DNA from: Flammeovirgaceae bacterium BBD 1991-12
Lineage (GTDB): Bacteria; Bacteroidota; Bacteroidia; Cytophagales; Cyclobacteriaceae
Assembly (NCBI GenBank): GCA_001657315.1
Contig: LYSV01000028.1
Coordinates: forward strand, 34,353 to 86,738
Direction: 5' to 3'
DNA: 52,386 nucleotides
The number at the start of each line of letters is the position of its first letter. The stretch's first letter is position 1. The notes beneath the pieces were generated by a model. It had not been told where the DNA came from. It made no database searches and saw only the letters and a program-made list of their open reading frames with translations. Both the position numbers and the translations under genes were made by a program. Of the stretch, positions 15,357-23,547 are shown piece after piece.

Positions 15357-17051
15357 CTAAAACTCATGTAAACGCTGTGGAATATTCCAGCGCAGCACCA
15401 GAGAGGTAAAGTTCGTTTCTTCGTCCAGTTCAGGCAGGGCGCTGTCCAGTCTTCTGTAAATATGTTTCAGGTCTATGAAGAAATTATGTTTCCATTGCCA
15501 CGAAATTGTGAAGTCGCCATAGACCAGATCACTATCCACTCCCTGTCCGATCTCATTCCCGAAGTCCATCTCCCGGCTGGTGTTTTGCAACAGGATGTTG
15601 CTTCCCCAGTTGGAATCGGTGGTATCGGTACCGTAGTTGGCATAGATCAGCCGGGCGGTCAGATTCAACCGGTCCAGAGGCTGATATCGGAGTATCCCTA
15701 CCCACTCCCGGAAGTTGGCCCCCAGTGGATGGGCCAGCGGCTGGCGGTAGTTCGAATAGCTGCCAAAGGGAGTGTCGTGTGTATAGGTGTAAGGGCGGGA
15801 GACGTTTAGCTCACCCTGCAGATCGAGATTTTCCAGCCCAAAAGCGTCAACATACTCTCCGCCGATCTGAAAAGCCCACTTGTTGGCCCACCAGCCGTCT
15901 CCTTCACGAAGATTATCCAGTAAAAACTCGTCGAATACGATCTGCCCGTAGATTGAAATTCTTTTTGCAGCCAGCCACTTGAAGTCTGTCCCCAGCAGTA
16001 CATTGTCAGGGCTCCCGTTCTGCTGCTCAATGGCCCGATAAAAAATAACCGGATTCAGGTACTTCAGTTCAAACCGATTGCCGGAAACGCTGTCCTCATT
16101 GCTGAAGATCACAGCCTCAAATACACCGATATTGAGCTTTTTGCCAATGTTGAGACTTAAATGATGCAATGCCATATACTTGTCGGGATATCGGGAGCTT
16201 CCTGTAAGACCACTGGCATTGCCTGAGATATCAGCTGTCATTTCCGTGAAAAGGTTGGTATAGTTAAACTTCCAGACCTTTGTATTGATCTTCAGGAAAA
16301 GATAGGCAGGCGAGAAATCAGAAAGGATCAGTGAACGGTGGCCATTGCCCACAGCAAACCGGTCATGACCGAACTGGAAATTAATATGCCGGGTGGCATT
16401 GAAGCTTATATAACCCCTCGCAGTAAAGAAGTCCACGCCGTTTTCTTCATAGCCCTTCCAGAAACCTTCATGAGGTACAGTAAGATTGGACGCCCGGCGC
16501 TGGCGTACATAAAGGGGATTTACCAGCTGGTTTTCACCCAAAAAAGAATAAAAGCCTACCTTTTTGTCTATCATCCCCCGAAGCTCCACACCCCGGGTAT
16601 TGATAAAGGTGTTTACATCTTCGGCGCTTTCCCTGCCGGCCGAGAGGTGCAGGACAGGGCTGACATGCAGATCAAAGTCTTTGGTGGAAACATGAAAAAG
16701 ATCAGACTGAACCTTGTAAAAACTTTTAAGAATCGGGCGTTTGGAGGCATTTTCCTCACGGTTTGACCATTCCCAGTTATCATTTCTCAAATACCTTAAA
16801 TTGAACCTGTCACGGCCCGACAGTGTGATCCTGGTGTCAATGGAATCTGCAAACTGAGCGATAAACTCTCTGGGGTAGGCCTTCCAGGAGGTGTGGAGAT
16901 GTGGTGTCAGCTGGCCTGATCTGATCTCATACCGGTCTATAAGGTGATAGTAATCGTCATTCAGGGGGGCGTTGGCGCTTTGTGAAAGTGTGGTGAGTGG
17001 CAGGCAGCTCCCTATCATTAGTAGAGCAGACAGTGGCGGAAATAGCTTCAT
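15357..17051 (-). CDS. Outer-membrane beta-barrel protein (capsule assembly Wzi-like)
   Basis: The 564-residue protein has a signal peptide (about residues 1-23, ending TLSQSANA). The rest is rich in alternating aromatic and polar strands (for example NFQFGHDRFAVGNGHRSLILSD, WKFNYTNLFTEM, LTARLIYANYG), typical of a large barrel, and ends in an amphipathic strand SLVLRWNIP. The GHDRFAVGNGHRSL stretch and length resemble the Wzi capsule-attachment family of Bacteroidota. That placement is moderately secure; the ligand is unknown. It precedes the MsbA-like exporter with a 32-bp gap, consistent with an envelope operon. Confidence 0.7.
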   Translation of the reverse strand: MKLFPPLSALLMIGSCLPLTTLSQSANAPLNDDYYHLIDRYEIRSGQLTPHLHTSWKAYPREFIAQFADSIDTRITLSGRDRFNLRYLRNDNWEWSNREENASKRPILKSFYKVQSDLFHVSTKDFDLHVSPVLHLSAGRESAEDVNTFINTRGVELRGMIDKKVGFYSFLGENQLVNPLYVRQRRASNLTVPHEGFWKGYEENGVDFFTARGYISFNATRHINFQFGHDRFAVGNGHRSLILSDFSPAYLFLKINTKVWKFNYTNLFTEMTADISGNASGLTGSSRYPDKYMALHHLSLNIGKKLNIGVFEAVIFSNEDSVSGNRFELKYLNPVIFYRAIEQQNGSPDNVLLGTDFKWLAAKRISIYGQIVFDEFLLDNLREGDGWWANKWAFQIGGEYVDAFGLENLDLQGELNVSRPYTYTHDTPFGSYSNYRQPLAHPLGANFREWVGILRYQPLDRLNLTARLIYANYGTDTTDSNWGSNILLQNTSREMDFGNEIGQGVDSDLVYGDFTISWQWKHNFFIDLKHIYRRLDSALPELDEETNFTSLVLRWNIPQRLHEF

Positions 17052-17087
17052 GGCCGCAAAATAAGCTAAAAAATGTTTAATGAGTGA

Positions 17088-17118
17088 TTTGCAGATAACT
17101 GATTAATCACTACCTTTG
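17088..17118 (+). promoter_or_regulatory. Bacteroidota-type promoter for L31
   Basis: TTTG at 17088-17091 and TACCTTTG at 17111-17118, spaced by 19 bases, fit the Bacteroidota housekeeping consensus (TTTG, TAnnTTTG). A 10-bp palindrome, TGATTAATCA (17100-17109), sits in the spacer and could be an operator. The L31 start codon is 32 bp downstream. Confidence 0.7.
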
Positions 17119-17149
17119 TGCCTCTTTTGGAAATCGAAAAGACAAGACA

Positions 17150-17392
17150 ATGAAAAAAGATATCCATCCAGAATACAGGGAAGTAGTATTTCAGGATAGC
17201 TCCAGTGATTTTACGTTTCTTACGCGGTCCACTATGACTTCCAAAGATACGATCAAGTGGGAAGATGGTAATGAGTATCCTTTGATCAAGATCGAGGTTT
17301 CTTCAGCCTCCCATCCTTTTTACACCGGTAAGAAACTATTTGTGGATACAGCCGGTAGGGTAGAGAAATTCAACAGGAAGTACAAGAAGTAA
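17150..17392 (+). CDS. rpmE2: 50S ribosomal protein L31, type B
   Basis: The 80-residue protein matches type B L31: [51 protein letters not shown], and [15 protein letters not shown]. The CxxC zinc ribbon of type A L31 is absent, which defines the zinc-free type B form. It is a single gene with its own promoter and a strong terminator. The spacer palindrome in the promoter may respond to zinc or another signal; that is a guess. Confidence 0.96.
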   Translation: MKKDIHPEYREVVFQDSSSDFTFLTRSTMTSKDTIKWEDGNEYPLIKIEVSSASHPFYTGKKLFVDTAGRVEKFNRKYKK

Positions 17393-17414
17393 TTTCCGGT
17401 AACAAGATAAAAGT

Positions 17415-17449
17415 AAGTCTTCCACAGCGCTGTGGAAGACTTTTTTATT
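17415..17449 (+). terminator. Terminator after rpmE2
   Basis: A perfect 28-bp palindrome (AAGTCTTCCACAGC and its exact complement, 17415-17442) runs into a TTTTTTATTT tract. It ends the L31 transcript 22 bp after the stop codon. Confidence 0.9.
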
Positions 17450-17636
17450 TTCACTCATCCGGCGCTTGATGACTATCCCGGTTAGATCATCTGATCACCT
17501 TCATAGTGATGGTATTTTTCCAAATGTAAATGAGCAATCTCAATCAAAAACTGCAAGTCGTTAATTTTTGGATAGTTTGCTTTGTCTTGGCATGTGTCAT
17601 GATGCACATCTGACATACTTTTATATTTTTGCAGGC

Positions 17637-18830
17637 ATGCAAATCATTCTGTTTGACGATCCCGATATCCGCCTGTCACTAATGCCGCTGACCTTTACAC
17701 GGCCTGTGGCTGAGATCAGGGTGGGGATCCTCAGAATTGCCGATAAATGGCAGCGCAGATTTGGCCAGCCGGTCTCTTACCATACCGCGGATTACCTTTC
17801 TAAAAAGTTTCCCTTACAGGCCGCAGATGAGAATTTGTTCATCAACGGTGCTGTGTGCCCCAATGATGAACTGATGGCTGAGATCGAAAAGCTGAAGGAA
17901 GGGGAATCGATAATACAGAATGATACACTGATCGCCGGCAGAATAAAGTCAGGGAATCCGGCGGAACTTGGTAACCTGTCAGCCCGGGAGTTCAGTGGAG
18001 AATTTACCATAATTGATGAATTATGGAGTATCTACAGGCTTAATGCCAGAGAAATAAAAGCTGACTTTGAGCTCGTCACCCGTAACCGGCAAAGCGCTGA
18101 CCCCGATGATCCCCATGTGATTATTTATGGCCGGGATAACCTTTTTGTGGAAGAAGGGGCGAGCCTGAGGGCATGTACCATCAATGCAGAAAAGGGGCCG
18201 GTATACATCGGAAAAAATGCACTCGTACAGGAAGGGGCGATTATTTACGGAGCATTTGCCCTTGGGGAAGAATCCATCGTATCCATAGGGGCGAAGGTAA
18301 GAGGTGATTCCACGGTGGGTCCGTTTTCAAAAATAGGCGGTGAGGTGAGCAATTCCGTGATCTTCGGTTATTCCAACAAGGGGCATGATGGCTTTATAGG
18401 GAATTCTGTAATCGGGGAATGGTGTAACCTTGGCGCAGACTCCAACACGTCGAACCTGAAAAATGACTACGGCAACGTGAAGCTGTGGAATTATCTCAAG
18501 GAAGGTTTTACAGATACAGGACAGATGTTTTGTGGGACGATCATGGGTGATCACTCGAAATGTGGTATCAATACTATGTTCAATACCGGTACGGTCGTGG
18601 GTGTGTTTGCAAATATTTTTGGTGCAGGCTTTCCACGCAATTTTATTCCTTCATTTGCATGGGGAGGTGCCAATGGGTTTAACACCTATCAGTTCAGAAA
18701 GGTGGCTGAGGTTGCCCGTCGGGTAATGGAAAGAAGGGGCATGGAATTCAGTGCGGAGGATCAGGCCATTTTGGAGTATGTATTCAACCTGACGGGTTCT
18801 TATCGTATTTGGGAGGAGGAAAAAGTATGA
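17637..18830 (+). CDS. GlmU-like sugar-nucleotidyltransferase family protein
   Basis: The start is ATG 17637 (MQIILFDDPDIRLSLMPLTFTRP); a longer frame from 17568 adds a non-homologous head. The 397-residue protein has an N-terminal domain related to nucleotidyltransferases, with LTFTRPVAEIRVGILRIADKW replacing the classical GxGTRL loop, and a C-terminal left-handed beta-helix with hexapeptide repeats (about 190-340: IGKNALVQEGAIIYG, VRGDSTVGPFSKIGGEV). This family is annotated GlmU-related in Bacteroidota, but the pyrophosphorylase motif is not canonical, so the substrate is uncertain. It overlaps the start of the delta prime gene by four bases. Confidence 0.85.
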   Translation: MQIILFDDPDIRLSLMPLTFTRPVAEIRVGILRIADKWQRRFGQPVSYHTADYLSKKFPLQAADENLFINGAVCPNDELMAEIEKLKEGESIIQNDTLIAGRIKSGNPAELGNLSAREFSGEFTIIDELWSIYRLNAREIKADFELVTRNRQSADPDDPHVIIYGRDNLFVEEGASLRACTINAEKGPVYIGKNALVQEGAIIYGAFALGEESIVSIGAKVRGDSTVGPFSKIGGEVSNSVIFGYSNKGHDGFIGNSVIGEWCNLGADSNTSNLKNDYGNVKLWNYLKEGFTDTGQMFCGTIMGDHSKCGINTMFNTGTVVGVFANIFGAGFPRNFIPSFAWGGANGFNTYQFRKVAEVARRVMERRGMEFSAEDQAILEYVFNLTGSYRIWEEEKV

Positions 18831-19945
18831 GATTCGTTGATGTAGGAGGTCTTGCAGAGGTTAGGAAAAAGCTGGTGGCATCAGTGAAAAATGATCATGT
18901 GGCCCATGCTCAACTGTTTCTGGGAAGGGCAGGTAGTCCCAATCTGCCTATGGCGCTGGCATTCGCGGCATACCTCAATTGCGAAGATCCGTCGGGAGAT
19001 GACTCCTGTGGCGTATGCTCGTCTTGTGTTAAAAACGCAAAGTTCATTCATCCTGACGTCCATTTTGTTTTTCCTGTGAGTCCTACGAAGACTGTATCGG
19101 GCAAGGATGTGATCTCCACAAGCTTTTTGAAGGAATGGCGTGAGTTCCTGACGACTTCTCCCTTTGCCACCCTTGACCAGTGGGCAGCCTGCTACGGAGG
19201 TGAGAATAAGGAGGCCAATATCTCTAAGGAAGAAAGCCGTCAGATCATTAAAAACCTTTCCCTGAAGGCATTTGAAGGCAAGTATAAGGTGATGATCATC
19301 TGGCTGCCTGAGTATATGCACCCCTCGGCGGCTAATGGTATTCTTAAAATTCTGGAGGAGCCACCGGAGAAGACCATCTTTTTGCTGGTCTCCAATAACG
19401 CTGAAAAGCTGCTTACCACCATACTATCCCGAACACAGATCGTGACCATGCCCAACCTGTCAGATGAGGAACTGGTGACTGTTCTGATTGAAAAACATCA
19501 GATAAGTGAAGATCAGGCCCGTCAGTTTGCGCATCTGGCGGATGGTGATCTGAATGCGGCACTGAGGCTGATCCACAATGTTGAAGACGATGGTCACCAG
19601 CTTTTTGCGGACTGGATGCGTGACTGTTTTAAAAGGGATTTTACAGCACTCGTCAGAAGATCGGATGAATTCCACGGAATGAATAAGGTAGCGCAGAAAA
19701 GCCTGCTACTCTATGGTATGAATATGATGAGGGAATCACTGATGAGCCATGCAGCCCCGGAGCTCCTCCGTGTCAATGGCAGGGAGAGCCAGTTCATTGA
19801 AAACTTCAGTAAGGTCATAGATGAGGATAAAGCGACAAAGATCACTACTTTACTGAATGAAGCTCACTTTCATCTTGAACGTAACGCCGGCGCCAGAATG
19901 GTCTTTCTGGATCTTTCGTTACAAATAGCAGCTATCATTAAATGA
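18827..19945 (+). CDS. holB: DNA polymerase III delta prime subunit-like
   Basis: ATG 18827 overlaps the upstream stop as ATGA and has GGAGGAGG just before it, so it is preferred to the ATG at 18809. The 372-residue clamp-loader subunit has the expected N-terminal AAA+ core with a zinc-binding cluster (CEDPSGDDSCGVCSSC, about residues 46-61), the HPDVHFVFP strand, and the sensor segment ILKILEEPPEKTIFLLVSNN followed by LLTTILSRTQ. The P-loop position reads LGRAGSPN, not a functional Walker A, as usual for delta prime. It overlaps hemC by four bases. Confidence 0.9.
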   Translation: MRFVDVGGLAEVRKKLVASVKNDHVAHAQLFLGRAGSPNLPMALAFAAYLNCEDPSGDDSCGVCSSCVKNAKFIHPDVHFVFPVSPTKTVSGKDVISTSFLKEWREFLTTSPFATLDQWAACYGGENKEANISKEESRQIIKNLSLKAFEGKYKVMIIWLPEYMHPSAANGILKILEEPPEKTIFLLVSNNAEKLLTTILSRTQIVTMPNLSDEELVTVLIEKHQISEDQARQFAHLADGDLNAALRLIHNVEDDGHQLFADWMRDCFKRDFTALVRRSDEFHGMNKVAQKSLLLYGMNMMRESLMSHAAPELLRVNGRESQFIENFSKVIDEDKATKITTLLNEAHFHLERNAGARMVFLDLSLQIAAIIK

Positions 19946-20868
19946 CCGGTACGATCAGAATTGGCACAAGAGGAAGTAAACTTGCCCTTTGGCAGGCCCA
20001 CTATGTAGCGGACAAGCTTCGTAAGGCAGGTATTTCGACAGAGATCGTCACCATTGAAACCCAGGGAGACAAAATACTGGATGTTTCCATAGCAAAAATT
20101 GGCAGCAAGGGTGTATTTACGGAAGAAATTGAAGAACAACTGCGGGTCGGTGCGATTGATATTGCTGTACACAGCGCTAAGGATATGCAGTCTGAGCTGC
20201 CTGAAGGCTTTGAGCTTATCGCCTTCACCGAACGCGAAAAGGTAAACGATGTGCTGGTCAGTGAGCGGAATTCCCTGAGCCTCGATGATCAGGGTATTTG
20301 CATTGGCACTTCCTCAACAAGGCGTGTGGCTATGCTGAAGCACTGGTACCCCCATATTCGTACGGTGGCCGTACGCGGTAATTTACAGACGCGAATCGCT
20401 AAAATGAAAGATGGTGCCTGTGATGCGCTGCTTCTTGCCTATGCAGGTATGTACCGCATGGGATATGGCAATATGATCGTTGAAGAGTTGAGCATAGATC
20501 GGTTTGTGCCGGCAGTGGGGCAGGGGAGTGTGGCTGTGGAATGTGCAATGGATCTGTCTCCTGAAAAAAAGAAGGCCATAAGGAATGCGGTAAATCACAG
20601 CACTACGGAGATAAGACTGAAATGCGAAAGGGCCTTTCTAAGACAGCTACAGGGAGGGTGCAGCATACCTGTGTTTGGCCTGTCCGATATTATCAATGAC
20701 GGTATACAGTTGGTTGGAGGGATCATCAGTCTTGATGGTGGTGAGTTGATACGTAAGCAAATGAATACTCCACTACAGGAGGCTGAAAACCTTGGTAAGG
20801 AGCTGGCCATACAGGTGCTGAATGCAGGAGGAGATAAAATACTGAAAGACATTAAAAATAATCTGTAA
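19942..20868 (+). CDS. hemC: Hydroxymethylbilane synthase (porphobilinogen deaminase)
   Basis: It polymerises four porphobilinogen units in tetrapyrrole (heme) synthesis. The 308 residues start TIRIGTRGSKLALWQA and include the dipyrromethane-pocket segments VHSAKDMQSELPEGF, IGTSSTRRVAML and VRGNLQTRIAKM. The cofactor cysteine is in LQGGCSIPVFG (about residue 239). ATG overlaps the holB-like stop as ATGA, so it is the third gene of a coupled run starting at 17637. Other heme genes are absent here. Confidence 0.96.
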   Translation: MTGTIRIGTRGSKLALWQAHYVADKLRKAGISTEIVTIETQGDKILDVSIAKIGSKGVFTEEIEEQLRVGAIDIAVHSAKDMQSELPEGFELIAFTEREKVNDVLVSERNSLSLDDQGICIGTSSTRRVAMLKHWYPHIRTVAVRGNLQTRIAKMKDGACDALLLAYAGMYRMGYGNMIVEELSIDRFVPAVGQGSVAVECAMDLSPEKKKAIRNAVNHSTTEIRLKCERAFLRQLQGGCSIPVFGLSDIINDGIQLVGGIISLDGGELIRKQMNTPLQEAENLGKELAIQVLNAGGDKILKDIKNNL

Positions 20869-20878
20869 AGACGAAAAA

Positions 20879-21733
20879 ATGAATAAGTTACTTACTTTGA
20901 TTACATTGACCCTACTGGCAGGTGCGTGCGCCACTGACAAGGATTACCTGATCACCATTAAAACGGAATACGGTGATATGAAGGCCATTCTTTATGATGA
21001 AACACCGCAACATAAGGAAAACTTCCTGAAGCTCGCTCAGGAAGGTTTTTATGACAGTACCCTGTTTCACAGGGTGATGAAGGATTTTATGATCCAGGGA
21101 GGTGATCCCAACTCCAAAAACTCTGCTCCGGGGGCGCCATTAGGCATGGGAGGGCCCGGATATACAGTGCCTGCGGAGTTCAAAAAGGAATTTTTTCATG
21201 TAAAGGGGGCGTTGTCCGCGGCACGTCAGCCGGATCGTGCGAATCCCCAAAAAGCGTCCAGTGGCAGTCAATTTTATATTGTACAGGGTAAGAAATGGAC
21301 CAGGGAAGAGCTGCTTACTGATGAGAACAAACTGAACCAGGCTGTGCAGCAGTTGGTAAGTCGCAGTGACCAGGATTCGGTGAGGCAGATGCTGATCAGC
21401 GTTTATCAGAATGAAGGCCCCGAGGCCTATGGAAAAAAGATCATGGAGATCAAGGATTATGTGGCGCAGATCATGCAGGTAGATGTGGCCAAAAATATGG
21501 CGACTGAAAGAGTAGAAGCATATACCACAATAGGCGGATCCCCTCACCTCGATGACAACTACACAGTCTTTGGAAAGCTGGTGGAAGGCCTTGATGTGAT
21601 TGACAAGATCGTGGAACAACCTACAGACGGCAGGAACCGGCCGGAGAAAAATATCCCTATGACTGTGGAGGTAGAAGAGTTGCCCAAAAAACGGATCACT
21701 AAACTATACGGGGTTCAGTATCCTGAGAAATAA
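20879..21733 (+). CDS. Cyclophilin-type peptidyl-prolyl isomerase, lipoprotein
   Basis: It assists proline isomerisation during folding of exported proteins. The 284-residue protein has a probable lipoprotein signal (LLAGAC, C17; the lipobox is not perfect). The cyclophilin fold follows, with IKTEYGDMKAILYDETPQHKENF, FHRVMKDFMIQGGDPN (catalytic Arg), GALSAARQPD and SGSQFYIVQG. An insertion of about 80 residues (about 145-215, acidic and helical) sits before the last strands DDNYTVFGKLVEGLDVIDKI, a known feature of Bacteroidota periplasmic cyclophilins. It is 10 bp downstream of hemC. Confidence 0.9.
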   Translation: MNKLLTLITLTLLAGACATDKDYLITIKTEYGDMKAILYDETPQHKENFLKLAQEGFYDSTLFHRVMKDFMIQGGDPNSKNSAPGAPLGMGGPGYTVPAEFKKEFFHVKGALSAARQPDRANPQKASSGSQFYIVQGKKWTREELLTDENKLNQAVQQLVSRSDQDSVRQMLISVYQNEGPEAYGKKIMEIKDYVAQIMQVDVAKNMATERVEAYTTIGGSPHLDDNYTVFGKLVEGLDVIDKIVEQPTDGRNRPEKNIPMTVEVEELPKKRITKLYGVQYPEK

Positions 21734-21773
21734 TAACGGTGGATAGTTCCTGTCATTTTACCGGCAAACAACT

Positions 21774-22676
21774 ATGAAGATCTTAATCACGGGTTCGAAT
21801 GGACTCTTGGGTCAAAAGCTGGTTGACCTGCTCAGGAAGCAACCTGATATTGAAGTAATCGCTACCGCACGTAATGCCAACCGCCTTCCTGCTCTATGGG
21901 ATGGGTATACTTTTTCCAAAATGGATATCACTATATCCGATCAGGTGAATGAAGTAGTACAGCAGCATCAGCCGGAGGTCATTATCAACACTGCCGCAAT
22001 GACCCAGGTGGATGACTGTGAGTTGAACAAAGAGGAATGCTGGAAGCAGAATGTGACCTCCGTTGAATACCTGATCCATGCAGCCCGGGACGTAAATGCC
22101 CGTTTGGTCCATGTTTCCACTGATTTTATTTTTGACGGTAGTGACGGTCCGCTGGATGAGAGTGCCATTCCCAATCCTGTTAATTATTATGGAGAGTCTA
22201 AGCTGGCAGCCGAAGGGTTGGTACGGCAAAGTGAGCTGAGCTGGGCTATTGTTCGTACGGTACTTGTTTACGGTATCACCAGTGATATGACGCGCTCCAA
22301 TATCGTGCTGTGGGTAAAGAAAAGCCTGGAGGACGGTAAGCTTATTCGTGTGGTGAATGATCAGTGGCGCACGCCTACACTAGCAGAAGATCTGGCCATG
22401 GGATGCTATCTGGTATCAAAGAGTAAGGCTGAAGGCATCTATCACATCAGCGGAGAAGGCATGCTCACCCCTTACGACATTGCTCAGGCCACCGCCGACG
22501 TTTTTGGACTGGACAAGACCCTTATCGAGGAGACGGATGCTTCCCAATTTTCCCAACCGGCGAAAAGACCTCCGAAGACAGGGTTTGTTATAGAAAAGGC
22601 AAGAAAGGAACTGGGGTACACACCACATAGTTTTAAAGGGGGATTGAAAATACTTAAAGATCAAATGGTTGAATAG
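21774..22676 (+). CDS. RmlD-like NAD(P)-dependent sugar reductase
   Basis: The 300-residue protein is an extended short-chain dehydrogenase: the Rossmann motif GSNGLLGQKLVDLL (residues 7-20), AAMTQVDDCE, HVSTDFIFDGSDGP, and the catalytic YYGESK (Tyr and Lys). RmlD reduces dTDP-4-dehydrorhamnose to dTDP-rhamnose. No rmlABC genes are adjacent, so the substrate could be another dTDP- or UDP-linked sugar. It lies 40 bp after the cyclophilin gene. Confidence 0.85.
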   Translation: MKILITGSNGLLGQKLVDLLRKQPDIEVIATARNANRLPALWDGYTFSKMDITISDQVNEVVQQHQPEVIINTAAMTQVDDCELNKEECWKQNVTSVEYLIHAARDVNARLVHVSTDFIFDGSDGPLDESAIPNPVNYYGESKLAAEGLVRQSELSWAIVRTVLVYGITSDMTRSNIVLWVKKSLEDGKLIRVVNDQWRTPTLAEDLAMGCYLVSKSKAEGIYHISGEGMLTPYDIAQATADVFGLDKTLIEETDASQFSQPAKRPPKTGFVIEKARKELGYTPHSFKGGLKILKDQMVE

Positions 22677-22754
22677 GTGTACTGCCGTGATAAAGGAGAG
22701 TATCACTGTAAACTTCCCTATGAAATACTAATGGGAGATATTATTTAAAAAGTT

Positions 22755-22770
22755 TGATTAATTTTAATCA
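22755..22770. promoter_or_regulatory. Palindrome abutting the MntA start codon
   Basis: TGATTA-ATTT-TAATCA is a perfect 6-bp inverted repeat ending at the base before the ATG at 22771. Its position suggests an operator for autoregulation by the toxin-antitoxin complex, but it is short and AT rich and may be chance. Confidence 0.4.
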
Positions 22771-23055
22771 ATGTCTGCCATAGAAAAAAAAATACGTCAG
22801 CTTCTTCCGGTTTTGTCTGAAAAGTACAAAGTATTGCATATAGGCTATTTCGGTTCTTTCGCGAGAGGTGATCAAACCAGTCAGTCGGATGTAGATATCC
22901 TTGTAGATTTTTCCGAGCCTCTTGGCTGGGAATTTTTTGATCTTCAGATGTTCCTTGAGAAGGAGCTTGGCAGGGAAATAGACCTGGTCACAAGGAGTGC
23001 AATCAAGGAAACCGTCAGAGAAGATATATTGAAAAAGGTCAAATATATTGTATGA
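22771..23055 (+). CDS. mntA: MntA-type nucleotidyltransferase antitoxin
   Basis: The 94-residue minimal nucleotidyltransferase has GYFGSFARGDQTSQSDVDILVDF, giving the GSx10DxD motif with D40 and D42 as metal ligands. In the MntA/HepT family the antitoxin adds AMP to a tyrosine on the HepT ribonuclease and silences it. The last bases overlap the hepT ATG by four (ATGA), as expected for a coupled pair. The pair stands alone between the RmlD-like gene and a converging transporter. Confidence 0.9.
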   Translation: MSAIEKKIRQLLPVLSEKYKVLHIGYFGSFARGDQTSQSDVDILVDFSEPLGWEFFDLQMFLEKELGREIDLVTRSAIKETVREDILKKVKYIV

Positions 23056-23396
23056 CCAGGCTTAGAAGCACCGAGTTGTATATCAAGGATATGGTTCTTT
23101 CAATTGAAAGGATTCTGGAATATGTCGGCGATCTGGATTTTGATGTATTTGAAACAAATTACATGGTGGTTGATGCCGTGGTCAGAAACTTTGAGATTTT
23201 AGGTGAAGCAGCTAAAAAGGTTCCTCAAAGTATAAAAGATCAGCACAGTGAGATCCCATGGAAAGAAATGAATATTCTGAGAAATATTGCTACTCACGAG
23301 TACTTTGGCATAGATCACGCCACCCTGTGGAAGATCATAGAGGAGCACTTGCCCCGGAATCTTGAAGACCTCAAAAAAGTCATGGAAAAGCTGTGA
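23052..23396 (+). CDS. hepT: HepT-type HEPN ribonuclease toxin
   Basis: The 114-residue all-helical HEPN protein carries the catalytic RX4HXY motif as R77-NIAT-H82-E-Y84. HepT cleaves RNA and is neutralised by MntA, which AMPylates the Tyr of this motif; all motif residues are intact, so the toxin should be active. ATG overlaps the mntA stop. The stop is at 23396, 38 bp before the end of the converging MetS-like microprotein gene. Confidence 0.9.
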   Translation: MTRLRSTELYIKDMVLSIERILEYVGDLDFDVFETNYMVVDAVVRNFEILGEAAKKVPQSIKDQHSEIPWKEMNILRNIATHEYFGIDHATLWKIIEEHLPRNLEDLKKVMEKL

Positions 23397-23433
23397 AGGA
23401 GGAACATATGATCTGCTCAGACCAATTGATCCT

Positions 23434-23547
23434 TTAATCCTTACCTTTCTTTCTTTCTTTTTTTATAGCCAGTCTTAAAAAAAAGACAAATCCACCCCCT
23501 ACGGTTCCCAGAATGAACAACATGGCTACAAGCGCTGAGATACTCAT
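23434..23547 (-). CDS. MetS-like small subunit of sodium symporter
   Basis: A 37-residue protein whose ATG (23547) overlaps the stop of the upstream transporter gene as ATGA. It has one transmembrane helix (about residues 3-26, SALVAMLFILGTVGGGFVFFL) and a strongly basic tail (KKERKKGKD). Tiny one-helix subunits such as MetS accompany NSS transporters in other bacteria. The assignment rests on position, size and layout rather than strong sequence similarity. Confidence 0.65.
   Translation of the reverse strand: MSISALVAMLFILGTVGGGFVFFLRLAIKKERKKGKD

Noticed and set aside
17615-17636. Promoter TATTTTTG just before the GlmU-like gene
   Set aside because: It matches TAnnTTTG, but there is no TTTG at the right spacing and it lies too near the start codon.
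22755-22770. Strong operator call for MntA/HepT
   Set aside because: A six-base AT-rich palindrome is too weak for a firm call; kept only as a low-confidence feature.
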